A stretch of 35,447 nucleotides of DNA from a bacterium (GTDB taxonomy: Bacteria; Patescibacteriota; Minisyncoccia; UBA6257; Colwellbacteraceae): assembly GCA_021811305.1 (NCBI GenBank), contig JAJZPD010000001.1:1-35447 (forward strand), in the 5' to 3' direction. The position numbers were made by a program, and so were the translations under genes. The notes under the pieces were generated by a model. It was given only the letters and a program-made list of their open reading frames with translations, searched no databases and was not told where the DNA came from. Below are positions 1-9,237 of the stretch, one piece after another. Numbering within the stretch: the stretch's first letter is position 1; each line of letters begins with the position of its first letter.

Positions 1-201
1 AATCTGCCTGCCCAGCAGGTCATTTTTGGAGTAATTGGCGGTCACCCGGGCCGAGGATTTTTTGATGCCCAGCGGGCCGAAATCGATCGTCAACTTATAG
101 GCCGGTTTGTGCGCTTCCGGGAACTCCTCGACGTTAATCACCCGGCCGACGCGCACGTCGACTTTGGCGAAGTCCTCATACGAAATATACTCTTCTGGCA
201 T
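1..201 (-). CDS. csaA: CsaA-like tRNA-binding domain protein (partial, C-terminus outside the window)
   Basis: The 67 visible codons begin MPEEYISYEDFAKVDVRVGR and continue through AYKLTIDFGPLGIKKSSARV to YSKNDLLGRQ. This is the start of the CsaA/EMAPII-type OB fold that binds tRNA and, in the CsaA family, has been linked to chaperone-like export functions. Full-length CsaA is about 110 residues, so roughly 40 residues lie beyond position 1. It is the last gene of the secA-side cluster, 24 bases after the DUF167 gene. No Shine-Dalgarno is visible. A TATAAA 8 bases before the ATG could give a leaderless transcript, but no good -35 sits at the right distance. The PheT in this window lacks the homologous domain. 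Confidence 0.85.
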   Translation of the reverse strand, partial: MPEEYISYEDFAKVDVRVGRVINVEEFPEAHKPAYKLTIDFGPLGIKKSSARVTANYSKNDLLGRQI

Positions 202-225
202 TTATTAAGTTTATAAATTATCGGA

Positions 226-447
226 CTAAATCACTATATCAAAAACCTTCCTTCGCGACGAGAGGCCGGAGACGATTTTTACATGGGAGCGCGCAACACC
301 AAAGTGTTCAGCTATAGCTCTTGCCGCCGCAAAATTCGCTTTTCCCTCAAGAGCCGGTTCCTTAACGCTTATCCTAAAGCTGCCGTCGGCCAACTTCTCG
401 ACACTCTCTTTTTTCGAGTTGGGCTTAACGAGAGCGGTTATTTTCAT
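226..447 (-). CDS. DUF167 (YggU/UPF0235) family protein
   Basis: A 73-residue protein starting MKITALVKPNSKKESVEKL, with the family signature ISVKEPALEGKANFAAARAI followed by VKIVSGLSSRRKVFDI. The family is small, conserved in bacteria, archaea and eukaryotes, and without an agreed function. The ATG at 447 is chosen because AGGA lies 7 bases upstream. A GTG at 465 would add six residues that the family does not need. It lies 21 bases after the DUF3850 gene and is probably co-transcribed with it and secA. Confidence 0.85.
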   Translation of the reverse strand: MKITALVKPNSKKESVEKLADGSFRISVKEPALEGKANFAAARAIAEHFGVARSHVKIVSGLSSRRKVFDIVI

Positions 448-468
448 CGATCGATCCTGTTTCACTCA

Positions 469-735
469 TTATTCCAAAGAAATAATCTGTATTCCTTTTT
501 CCATGATCTGCTCTTGGGGCCAGAAGAGCTTGTTTATTTTAAACTTATCGACGCAAGAGACTTTCCTCTCCACGCTCCTTCCGGTATATTGGCCGATCTT
601 CGGATCCCACTCTTCAAGCAAGAGCGTATCCCCCTCCTTAATTTCGAAGTCATTGAGCCGCAGCTCGAACTTCTTTTTTCCGGAATTCACAGCGTCGAAA
701 TATTCCGGCCAGATCTTCTTTTTAATTACCGCCAT
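469..735 (-). CDS. DUF3850 / ASCH-like small protein
   Basis: An 88-residue protein starting MAVIKKKIWPEYFDAVNSGK. The pattern 'W-x3-Y-F-x3-SGKKKFELRLNDF', then EGDTLLLEEWDPKIGQYTGR and VERKVSCV, matches DUF3850, a beta-barrel related to ASCH domains, which are proposed to bind RNA. The frame is open upstream to 828, but those codons overlap the 3' end of secA. The ATG at 735 has GGGA 5 bases upstream and gives the normal family length. Function is unproven. The gene follows secA by 25 bases. Confidence 0.75.
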   Translation of the reverse strand: MAVIKKKIWPEYFDAVNSGKKKFELRLNDFEIKEGDTLLLEEWDPKIGQYTGRSVERKVSCVDKFKINKLFWPQEQIMEKGIQIISLE

Positions 736-760
736 TATTTTCCCGGCGCTGCCAACACGG

Positions 761-3286
<2,526 letters not shown>

Positions 3287-3288
3287 TT

Positions 3289-3609
3289 TTACTCTTCTTC
3301 TTTTATCTCTTTAAACTTCCGGGCCTCTTCGCGAAGTTTGTTCTTTACCTCGTCGATCGTCGCGCGCATATCTTCGCCGTCGGCCTCCGCTCGTATGTTA
3401 TTTCCCAAGAAGCGAAGATTGGCTTCGGCGTAGAAAACTTCGCCCTTATGATGGTGGTGAGTCGTCCGCGCTACCTCGACTTGCAGGTGGATATCCTCTC
3501 CCTCGGCAAATTTCCCCAAAAACTTATCCGCGTCGCCTAAGCGCATCTCGATATACTCTTTTAGGGACGGCGTCATCTCCAGCTCGTCCGCCCTGATATC
3601 TATGGTCAT
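3289..3609 (-). CDS. hpf: Ribosome hibernation promoting factor / RaiA family
   Basis: A 106-residue protein starting MTIDIRADELEMTPSLKEYI, with the beta-alpha-beta-beta-beta-alpha pattern of S30AE proteins (EVARTTHHHHKGEVFYAEAN, then EDMRATIDEVKNKLREEARK). It binds the decoding and P-site region of idle ribosomes. It is a short form without the C-terminal dimerisation domain of long HPF. The frame is open to 3672, but the ATG at 3609 is preferred: a TAATAT -10 box ends 8 bases before it, suggesting a leaderless mRNA, and the family begins here. It is followed at once by secA. Confidence 0.9.
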   Translation of the reverse strand: MTIDIRADELEMTPSLKEYIEMRLGDADKFLGKFAEGEDIHLQVEVARTTHHHHKGEVFYAEANLRFLGNNIRAEADGEDMRATIDEVKNKLREEARKFKEIKEEE

Positions 3610-3617
3610 ATGCCGCC

Positions 3618-3646
3618 ATATTACCTCTTTTGGAGGTAAAAAACAA
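3618..3646 (-). promoter_or_regulatory. Promoter of hpf-secA with a palindrome in the spacer
   Basis: On the minus strand TTGTTT, 17 bases, TAATAT, then 8 bases to the hpf ATG. A perfect 7-base inverted repeat TTACCTC/GAGGTAA (3621-3639) covers the spacer and enters the -10 box, so a bound repressor could block the promoter. The -35 is weak. Confidence 0.5.
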
Positions 3647-3670
3647 CCAAAAAGAGCGGGTTTTCCACGC

Positions 3671-3705
3671 AAAAAAACACCCCCATCCGGACGGACGGGG
3701 GTGTT
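3671..3705 (-). terminator. Rho-independent terminator after the 16-aa peptide gene
   Basis: Read on the minus strand: stem AACACCCCC (3705-3697) with GGGGGTGTT (3684-3676), a 12-base loop, then a T run. It starts 11 bases after the stop of the small Lys/Ala gene and lies upstream of hpf. Confidence 0.85.
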
Positions 3706-3716
3706 GGAGCTAGAAG

Positions 3717-3767
3717 CTATTTCTTCTTCTTCTTAGCAGCGGCCTTCGCCTTCTTCTTAGCAGCCAT
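3717..3767 (-). CDS. Tiny Lys/Ala-rich basic peptide (16 aa)
   Basis: ATG at 3767 to TAG at 3717 encodes MAAKKKAKAAAKKKKK, which is pure Ala and Lys after Met. It resembles the C-terminal tail of histone H1-like or other nucleic-acid-binding proteins, but no fold is possible at this length. No Shine-Dalgarno is visible; the 30 bases upstream are almost all A and T in the coding sense. A strong terminator follows within 11 bases, which argues that this unit is a transcript of its own. Function is unknown. It may also be the visible end of an untranslated RNA. Confidence 0.45.
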   Translation of the reverse strand: MAAKKKAKAAAKKKKK

Positions 3768-3942
3768 TTGTTTTTTATTTTTTTTGCAGCCAACGTACGA
3801 TTGCCGACTATCAACCACATTGACCTTTTTAACCAATTTACTGATTTAATTTTAGAACAATTAATTTTTTTAAAAACTGTGGATAACTGTCACAAGCACG
3901 CAGCGATAAATAGGCCTCGATAATATATCGCCTGCCGACGTC
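3768..3942. other. AT-rich intergenic region with one TTATCCACA box
   Basis: This is the leader of the 16-aa gene on the minus strand. A perfect DnaA-box-like TTATCCACA lies at 3887-3879 on the minus strand. I see no convincing promoter hexamer pair. Nothing else is recognisable. Confidence 0.4.
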
Positions 3943-4893
3943 TTACCGATGGAGATTCAGCACCTCTTCCTCCAGTTCTACGCCGAAGCGCTCGCGCACC
4001 GAAGCCTTCACAACTCCAATCAAGCCAGTGACGTCGGCGGAAGTAGCGTCTAAGACATTCACGATGAAGTTGGGATGCTTCGGAGAAACCATCGCGCCTC
4101 CCAGCGACAAGCCCCGCAACCCGGCTTCGGAGATCAGCCTGGCGGTCGGGATGACCGGAAAGGGATCTGTTTTGATGTTCAACCGGTATCGTTCGATGAT
4201 TTCCGGAGAAAAGTCATCTGCCGGAACGTTTTTAAAAATACTTCCGGCATTCGGATGCTCCAGCGGCTGGCGCTCCTCCCGGTATCTTATTTTCTCCTCC
4301 ATGCCGCGGTATATATCCGCCTTATCCCCCGGGTTTAACTCGAAAACCGCTTCCAGAATCATCTCCTCGCCGCGGCGGCGGCGAAAAATACTATTGCGAT
4401 AAGAGAACTCGCACTCCTCCGCGCTCCTTCGGTGCGTGACGAACGTCTGTAAATCAACGCTCAAAACCTCGCGCAGCGAGTCTTTAGTCTCTCCGCCGAA
4501 AGCGCCGGCATTGCCGAAAACCGCCCCGCCGACCGTTCCCGGAAGGCCGCCGGCCCACTCCAAGCCGTTCAATTCTCCCTCGGCCGCAAAACGCAAAAGA
4601 TTTTCCATGCTAACCCCGGCGCCGGCCCGCACCAGATTGCCATCGCGTTCCAGAACCGCGATTTCCGGCTTAACAACCAAGCCGCGGAATCCGCGGTCGC
4701 TCCAAAGAATGTTCGTCCCGCCGCCCAGAATAAAAATATCTCCTTTCCTACTCCACCAGCGCTCGCTCCGCCTCCATTCTTTCAGCCCTTCGGCCAGTTC
4801 CGAAGCACTGGATGCTGCCAAAAAATTATCGGCGGATCCGCCGATCTTGAAATTGCTCAACTTTTTCAGTTCTACGCCGTGGCGTATTTCCAT
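3943..4893 (-). CDS. murB: UDP-N-acetylenolpyruvoylglucosamine reductase MurB
   Basis: The FAD enzyme that reduces UDP-GlcNAc-enolpyruvate to UDP-MurNAc with NADPH, in the cytoplasm. The 316-residue protein starts MEIRHGVELKKLSNFKIGG. It shows the FAD-binding motif LGGGTNIL, the GLEWAGGLPGTVGGAVFGNAG segment, YRNSIF, the catalytic Ser in PNAGSIFKN, and GAMVSPKHPNFIVN near the end. The ATG at 4893 is preferred over an upstream TTG at 4935. A strong GGAGGT (4933-4928) sits 34 bases before the ATG, too far to serve it, and no start codon I trust lies at its proper distance. It stands alone between a repeat element and the 16-aa gene. Confidence 0.95.
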   Translation of the reverse strand: MEIRHGVELKKLSNFKIGGSADNFLAASSASELAEGLKEWRRSERWWSRKGDIFILGGGTNILWSDRGFRGLVVKPEIAVLERDGNLVRAGAGVSMENLLRFAAEGELNGLEWAGGLPGTVGGAVFGNAGAFGGETKDSLREVLSVDLQTFVTHRRSAEECEFSYRNSIFRRRRGEEMILEAVFELNPGDKADIYRGMEEKIRYREERQPLEHPNAGSIFKNVPADDFSPEIIERYRLNIKTDPFPVIPTARLISEAGLRGLSLGGAMVSPKHPNFIVNVLDATSADVTGLIGVVKASVRERFGVELEEEVLNLHR

Positions 4894-4945
4894 TAAAACA
4901 GAAGAATAGAAGTGGACGGCAGGGGTGACCTCCAAAGTTAAAATG

Positions 4946-4961
4946 AGTGAGTGCTCTCACT
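4946..4961. promoter_or_regulatory. Palindrome in the murB leader
   Basis: Perfect inverted repeat AGTGAG-TGCT-CTCACT, just downstream of the predicted murB -10 box. It could be an operator or a small RNA hairpin. Confidence 0.35.
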
Positions 4962-4974
4962 GCCGTCCGAAATA

Positions 4975-5003
4975 AGTATAAAACGCAAAACGAAAAGCGC
5001 AAA
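4975..5003 (-). promoter_or_regulatory. Possible murB promoter at the edge of a repeat element
   Basis: On the minus strand TTTGCG, 17 bases, TATACT. The -35 lies inside the GCGCAAA-type repeat and the -10 just outside it. The -35 match is poor, the -10 good. The leader to murB would be about 75 bases. Confidence 0.4.
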
Positions 5004-5100
5004 GAAGCGCAAAACGAAAAGCGAAAAGCGAAAAACACCGATTAGCCGTTCGTTGCGGTTCTTTTAAATTTTGCGCTTTTAGTTTTACGCTTTTTTTGCG
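4981..5100. repeat. GCGCAAA-family inverted-repeat element, copy 1
   Basis: The left arm holds three GCGCAAA/ACGCAAA words separated by AAAAGCG; the right arm (from about 5065) holds the complement, TTTTGCGCTTTTAGTTTT. The centre is GCCGTTCG-like. Read on the minus strand it starts about 10 bases after the stop of the nucleotidyltransferase gene. Confidence 0.75.
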
Positions 5101-5107
5101 GCTGGGA

Positions 5108-5806
5108 TTAGTTTATTCTTTCGCTCAGCGGCAGGCTAACATACTTTTCCGCCCCAAGCAGGTCTTCCGGGTAGCCGATCGGATGCCAAAACCTGGCTTT
5201 TACCGTCCTAATCGCCTCTATCTTTGCCCAGGCGCCGATCTGAGCGGCTAAATTAGCCTCTCCATTCGGCAGAAAGAACTGGGGCACGGAAAATATCCCT
5301 TCGTTCAGGGTGTAAACGCCTATATTAACGAGGTTGCTGGGAGGGTTCTCCGTTTTCTCCAAGATATCCAGAAGAATGCCTTCTTCATTCACCAGGCAGA
5401 CCCCGAACTTTTCCGGATGCTCGGTCTCTTTGACCAAGACGACCGGAGAATCGGAAACGCATTCCCGCAGATCATCGGGGTGGTAAAGGTCGTCGGCATA
5501 CAGAAGCATAAAACTTTCTTTATTCAAGAATCTTCTAGCTCGGTACAACGCGTCGCTCGTGCCTTTCGGCTCCGGCTGGTAAGCATACCGTATCCGCCGC
5601 TCCTTAAACGAGGATTGGAATTTTTCCCTTATCCTTTCATGGAGGTACCCCACGACCAGCACCACCTCGTCTATTTCCGGCGGCAATATTTCCAGCGTGT
5701 ATTCCAATATCGGTTTCCCTCCCACCTCGACCATCGGTTTGGGGCGGTCGGAAGTTAGCGGTCTAAGACGGCGGCCCTCTCCGGCCGCCAAAATCACTGC
5801 TTGCAT
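5108..5806 (-). CDS. Sugar-phosphate nucleotidyltransferase (GlmU/RmlA-like NTP transferase fold)
   Basis: A 232-residue single-domain enzyme starting MQAVILAAGEGRRLRPLTSD, with RPKPMVEVGGKPILEY: the G-x-G-x-R-LRPLT and KPM motifs that bind NTP and sugar phosphate. YADDLYHPDDL stands where the metal-binding Asp lies. It transfers an NMP from NTP to a sugar-1-phosphate; the sugar cannot be read from the sequence. No left-handed beta-helix acyltransferase domain follows, so it is not GlmU. A TATAAT box 9 bases before the ATG suggests a leaderless mRNA. The stop is followed directly by a repeat element. Confidence 0.85.
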   Translation of the reverse strand: MQAVILAAGEGRRLRPLTSDRPKPMVEVGGKPILEYTLEILPPEIDEVVLVVGYLHERIREKFQSSFKERRIRYAYQPEPKGTSDALYRARRFLNKESFMLLYADDLYHPDDLRECVSDSPVVLVKETEHPEKFGVCLVNEEGILLDILEKTENPPSNLVNIGVYTLNEGIFSVPQFFLPNGEANLAAQIGAWAKIEAIRTVKARFWHPIGYPEDLLGAEKYVSLPLSERIN

Positions 5807-5815
5807 TCTTTTTTA

Positions 5816-5843
5816 ATTATAAAGCCGGGAGGGGTATTGACAA
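5816..5843 (-). promoter_or_regulatory. Promoter of the nucleotidyltransferase gene (minus side of a divergent pair)
   Basis: On the minus strand TTGTCA, 16 bases, TATAAT, then 9 bases to the ATG. Its -35 shares five bases with the -35 of the plus-strand promoter. Confidence 0.75.
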
Positions 5844-5865
5844 TCTCCGCCTGTTAATAAATTAT
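5837..5865 (+). promoter_or_regulatory. Promoter of the plus-strand orphan unit
   Basis: TTGACA (perfect), 17 bases, AATTAT. Shifted -10 readings in the same TA-rich stretch are possible. Transcription would begin near 5872. Confidence 0.65.
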
Positions 5866-5916
5866 TATCCTCATCTAGCAAAGCGCTAGAAATTTGCACT
5901 GTTGGAGGCCTGAATA

Positions 5917-6171
5917 TTGAGTGTGGATCCTAGAAGCTTCGGGACGCGGCAAATCGCTGCCACGGAAGACTCTGACGATTTCCGATCCGTCATCCAGCCA
6001 AGACTCGCTGCTCGCAGCGGCGCGGACCCTGGATCGGTGGAGGGAACACCAGGGATATCAACACCAGTCGGTCCGGATGGTGTGGGTCGAACCGACCAGA
6101 ACGCTGCCGCCAAAAGGCAGCCTGAGCGGTGCATAAAGCGCCGACCCAACCATAATTGTTATCGCACCTGA
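5917..6171 (+). CDS. Alternative reading: 84-aa disordered basic protein in the orphan unit
   Basis: A TTG start at 5917 has GGAGG 8 bases upstream (5904-5908), the same spacing as the TTG-started 3D-protein gene in this window. The product begins MSVDPRSFGTRQIAATEDSD and ends KRRPNHNCYRT. It is rich in Arg, Pro, Gly, Ser and Thr, poor in hydrophobic residues, and has no recognisable domain. Codon choice shows no clear coding bias (AGA, CGA and ATA are common). A promoter, a 45-base leader and a terminator fit a one-gene mRNA. It competes with the RNA reading of the same stretch. Confidence 0.35.
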   Translation: MSVDPRSFGTRQIAATEDSDDFRSVIQPRLAARSGADPGSVEGTPGISTPVGPDGVGRTDQNAAAKRQPERCIKRRPNHNCYRT

Positions 6172-6193
6172 TACACGCTGTTCCTTGTTTCGC

Positions 6194-6227
6194 GCTCCCC
6201 ATCCACTCGGATGCGGGAGCTTTCTTT
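6194..6227 (+). terminator. Rho-independent terminator of the orphan unit
   Basis: Stem GCTCCC-CATCC with GGATGCGGGAGC (one bulge), loop ACTC, then TTTCTTT. It is oriented for plus-strand transcription. Confidence 0.85.
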
Positions 6228-6231
6228 AAAG

Positions 6232-6318
6232 TGCAAAACTAAAAACTAAAAGCGAAAAACAACGACAGGTCGTCAAGTCGTCAATTCTTTTGCGCTTTGC
6301 GCTTTTAGTTTTGCGCTA
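6232..6318. repeat. GCGCAAA-family inverted-repeat element, copy 2
   Basis: The left arm is TGCAAAACTAAAAACTAAAA; the right arm contains three TTTGCGC words. The centre is a CGACAGGTCGTC-type segment. It runs into murC: the last three codons and stop of murC (GCG CAA AAC TAA) are the repeat word itself. Confidence 0.75.
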
Positions 6319-7621
6319 TTATCGCCTCTCCCACTTTATAGACGTCTCCGGCGCCGATGGTGAGAATCATATCCTGCGGACCAGTCTCTTTTAAGAGAAC
6401 TTTTTCCACCTCCTCGAACGAACCAACGGCTTTGGCGGACACTCCTCTCTTACTTATCGCCGCCGCGAGCTTTCTCGAGCTTATCGATTTATCTTCTTTT
6501 TCCCGTGCGGCATAGATCGGCAGGATTAGGACGCGATCGGCGAGATCGAAACTTTTAACGAAATCCTCAAAAAGCAGCCTGGTCCGGCTGTAGAGGTGTG
6601 GATGAAAGACCGCCGTCAATTTCCGCGGACCATTCTTCCTCTCTTTTATAAGCTCCCTGGCGGCGAGAAGAGTAGCTTTAATCTCGGTCGGATGATGACC
6701 GTAATCGTCATAGACCGCCGCGCCGTTTCTGGCTACGCCCTTGTATTCGAATCTTCTCCAAGTTCCGGAAAAGGATGAAAGCGATTTCAAGGCTGTCCGC
6801 TTGCCGATGCCGGCTATCTTCGCCACCGCAAGCGCCGCCTTGGCGTTTTCCAGATTGTGCTTTCCCGGTACCAGCAGTTTCAAACCGGCAAGATTTTCTT
6901 TTTCGTAATCGACAACTCGGCATGCGGCTTTTCTTACGACCGGCTTTATTTTCGGATTATTTGCATCAGTGACCAGATAGTCGTTTTTCCCAAGTTTGGA
7001 AACGAACTCGCTGAACGCCTTTTGGATATCCTTCAAATCCTTGTAATAGTCCAGATGATCGTTGTCGATGTTGGTGATGACGATTATTTTCGGCTCCAGG
7101 TTAAGGAAGGAGCGGCGATATTCGCAAGCTTCAGCGATGAAATATTTTCCGCGCCCGGCGATTAGATTGCTCTTTGCATCCTTTAAAAGGCTGCCGACAA
7201 CGACCGTCGGATCCTTTTTGGCATCCCCGAAGATCTTGCCGATCATCGCCGTAGTGGTAGTCTTGCCGTGCGTGCCGGAAACGGCAATAGTAAAGCGCTT
7301 CTTCGAAACAGCGCCCAAGGCCTGCGGATAAGTGAGGAGAGGAATCCCCAGCTCTCTAGCCCTCTTTAACTCCGGATTGTCCTCGGGAATAGCAATGGTA
7401 TAAACGACCAAGTCGGCGTCGGATGGGACCTGGGATGCCTTCTGGCCGATATGGATTTTCGCTCCGATCTTTTTCAACTCCTCGGTTATAGGCGAGGACG
7501 CGCGGTCCGAGCCGCTGACCTCTACCCCGTTTTTCAGCATCATCCGTGCGATGGCCGAGATCCCGATGCCGCCGATTCCGATGAAATGCGCCTTCTTTAT
7601 CTTCTTGAAATCAATCTCCAT
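6305..7621 (-). CDS. murC: UDP-N-acetylmuramate-L-alanine ligase MurC
   Basis: Adds L-Ala to UDP-MurNAc using ATP, the first amino acid of the peptidoglycan stem. The 438-residue protein begins MEIDFKKIKKAHFIGIGGIG (nucleotide-binding GIGGIGIS). It has the ATP loop SGTHGKTTTTAM near residue 115, EACEYRRSFLNL, ITNIDNDHLDYY, and DDYGHHPTEI, which is typical of MurC. It overlaps murD by 11 bases, so the two are translationally coupled. The last residues are encoded by a repeat element. Confidence 0.97.
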   Translation of the reverse strand: MEIDFKKIKKAHFIGIGGIGISAIARMMLKNGVEVSGSDRASSPITEELKKIGAKIHIGQKASQVPSDADLVVYTIAIPEDNPELKRARELGIPLLTYPQALGAVSKKRFTIAVSGTHGKTTTTAMIGKIFGDAKKDPTVVVGSLLKDAKSNLIAGRGKYFIAEACEYRRSFLNLEPKIIVITNIDNDHLDYYKDLKDIQKAFSEFVSKLGKNDYLVTDANNPKIKPVVRKAACRVVDYEKENLAGLKLLVPGKHNLENAKAALAVAKIAGIGKRTALKSLSSFSGTWRRFEYKGVARNGAAVYDDYGHHPTEIKATLLAARELIKERKNGPRKLTAVFHPHLYSRTRLLFEDFVKSFDLADRVLILPIYAAREKEDKSISSRKLAAAISKRGVSAKAVGSFEEVEKVLLKETGPQDMILTIGAGDVYKVGEAIIAQN

Positions 7622-9029
7622 TTTTCTTGATATTCTTCCTTAATATTTTTCCGACTTCTTTATTGAACTGGCTGCCGCGATCGTACTCGTTCTTAAACAT
7701 GCCGAAACTGGCCGCCCCAGGCGAGAGAAGAACCAAGTCCCCTCTTTTCGCGATCCTTGCCGCTTCCGCCACGGCTTCCTTCATGGAAGCAACCTCCGCG
7801 AAAGGAGCGTTCCTTTTTTTCAACTCCCTCTTTATTTTATCGGTAGCCGATCCGCGGAGAAGAATCGTTTCCTTCGCGCATTTTTTTACCAGCGCAGCCA
7901 TCTTCGAAAACTCCAGGCGCTTGTCGTATCCTCCGGCCAAAAGTATTATCCGTCCGCTTTTGTCGGAAAAGGCGCTTAAGGCCGCAATTGCCGCATCCGG
8001 CGTGGTTGCGGTCGTGTCATTGTAAAATTCAACGCCGTCACTCTTACCAAGGAATTCCAGTCGGCCGGAGAGACCAGTAAACTGCCGCAGCGCCTTCCTC
8101 ACAGCCCCGGTCGGCAGTCCATAAGCTTTGGCGGCGGCCACTGCCGCCAAAGCGTTCTCCAAGTTAGACTCCCCCTTTATCCGCAGAGCGCTAGCCGGAG
8201 TAATAAGTTCGCGCTTTCCTCTGAACTGAAAATACAACTTCCCTTCTTTCAGGTATGCGCCGTCCAGCTTTCCAATCGGCCGCAGCGAAAACCAAATTAA
8301 GCGGGCGGGCGCCTTTTCTACCCTCTTCCGCACCTCGGCATTGCCGCGGTTCGCCACTAAGAAGTCGCCGGCATTTTGGAAAAGGAATATATTTTCCTTG
8401 TCCCGATAGTAAGCCTCCAAGCCGGGATATTTATCCTGGTGATCAACCAGCAGGTTGGTTAAAACCGCGATCTGCGGACTTTTTTTCGCCGTTCTGAAGC
8501 CACGCAGCAGCCAGCTGGAAAGCTCGGCGACAACCACGTCCTCCTTCTTCAGCTTGCCAAGATATTTTAAAGGCGAAACGCCGATATTGCCGCAAAGAAC
8601 CGCGTTTTTCCCGGCAGCGCGAAAGATCTCGCTAATCAAGGCCGAAGTAGTGCTCTTACCCCTGGTGCCAGTAATGCCGATAAGGAAATTGTTCTCATTT
8701 TCCAAAAAAATATTCCAGTCGTTGATAATCGGAATTCTCCTCTTCCGCGCCTCAGTCAGATAAGAAGAGGTGTCTGGCACGCTGGGATTCTGAAAGACGA
8801 CGTCAGCGGATCGAAAATCGCTAAACCTGTGCCGCCCCAAGACCAGCTTCACATTCCTGCGTCCCTTCAGGCGCTTCAGTTGCGCTTTAAGCTCGGCAGC
8901 CGGTTTCAGATCGGTAACTAAAACCTCTCGCGCTCCGGCTTTGGAAAAGTAAAGCGCGGCCATGATGCCGCTGCCGTCACGGTACCCTCCCAAACCCATG
9001 ATTACGATTTTCTTACCTCGATAGTCCAT
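7611..9029 (-). CDS. murD: UDP-N-acetylmuramoylalanine-D-glutamate ligase MurD
   Basis: Adds D-Glu to UDP-MurNAc-L-Ala. The 472-residue protein starts MDYRGKKIVIMGLGGYRDGS. The ATP loop is GITGTRGKSTTSAL, with Arg where most MurD have Asn. Further motifs are LSSWLLRGF, LTNLLVDHQDKY, and NDTTATTPDAAIAAL followed by ILLAGGYDK, a MurD hallmark. It is the first gene of the murD-murC pair and follows a repeat-filled gap after rplU. A weak promoter TTTGAG-17-TATCGT is possible just upstream. Confidence 0.95.
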   Translation of the reverse strand: MDYRGKKIVIMGLGGYRDGSGIMAALYFSKAGAREVLVTDLKPAAELKAQLKRLKGRRNVKLVLGRHRFSDFRSADVVFQNPSVPDTSSYLTEARKRRIPIINDWNIFLENENNFLIGITGTRGKSTTSALISEIFRAAGKNAVLCGNIGVSPLKYLGKLKKEDVVVAELSSWLLRGFRTAKKSPQIAVLTNLLVDHQDKYPGLEAYYRDKENIFLFQNAGDFLVANRGNAEVRKRVEKAPARLIWFSLRPIGKLDGAYLKEGKLYFQFRGKRELITPASALRIKGESNLENALAAVAAAKAYGLPTGAVRKALRQFTGLSGRLEFLGKSDGVEFYNDTTATTPDAAIAALSAFSDKSGRIILLAGGYDKRLEFSKMAALVKKCAKETILLRGSATDKIKRELKKRNAPFAEVASMKEAVAEAARIAKRGDLVLLSPGAASFGMFKNEYDRGSQFNKEVGKILRKNIKKNGD

Positions 9030-9063
9030 GTAATTCTTACGATACTCCCGAGGAGAAAAAACT

Positions 9064-9237
9064 CAAAGAGCGAAAAAGCGCAGAGATAAAAGCGCAAAAC
9101 TAAAAGCTAAAAGCGAAAAATATCGACTAGGGACTAGGGGTTAGGGGTTAGGGACTGCGAATGATGGATGGCGGACTAAACCCCAGTCCCCAGTCCCTAA
9201 TCCCTACTTTAACTTTTGCGCTTTTAGTTTTGCGCTC
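9064..9237. repeat. GCGCAAA-family element, copy 3, with an inner TTAGGG-like inverted repeat
   Basis: The outer arms are the AAAAGCGCAAAACTAAAAG type. Inside, GGGACTAGGGGTTAGGGG-like tandem words (9127-9157) face CCCCAGTCCCCAGTCCCTAA (9181-9207). Read on the minus strand it starts 2 bases after the rplU stop codon. Nothing else is in this 208-base gap. Confidence 0.75.

Larger units (their letters stand above)
5872..6227 (+). ncRNA. Candidate independent RNA of about 355 nt, class unknown
   Basis: A promoter (5837-5865) and a terminator (6194-6227) on the plus strand bracket this stretch, while every clear protein gene around it is on the minus strand. Possible hairpins are CTAGC/GCTAG (5875-5889), CGCTG-CTCG-CAGCG (6006-6019), GCTGCC/GGCAGC (6103-6121) and GGTGC/GCGCC (6128-6142). 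Longer-range 7-base pairings are CCGATCC (5982) with GGATCGG (6031) and TGGGTCG (6083) with CGACCCA (6142). A few 7-base matches are expected by chance in 350 bases, so structure is suggested, not shown. It has no RNase P P4 motif, no tmRNA tRNA-like ends and no SRP loop. It may instead be the mRNA of an 84-aa protein. Confidence 0.5.

Noticed and set aside
226..465. GTG start at 465 for the DUF167 gene
   Set aside because: The ATG at 447 has AGGA at a good distance and matches where the family begins.
4981..5100. CRISPR array reading of the GCGCAAA repeats
   Set aside because: Repeat units are short, uneven and inverted, with no constant spacers and no cas genes.
5872..6227. RNase P RNA or tmRNA as identity of the orphan unit
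   Set aside because: The length fits, but the GAGGAAAGUCC and ACAGAA elements of RNase P and the tRNA-like ends of tmRNA are absent.
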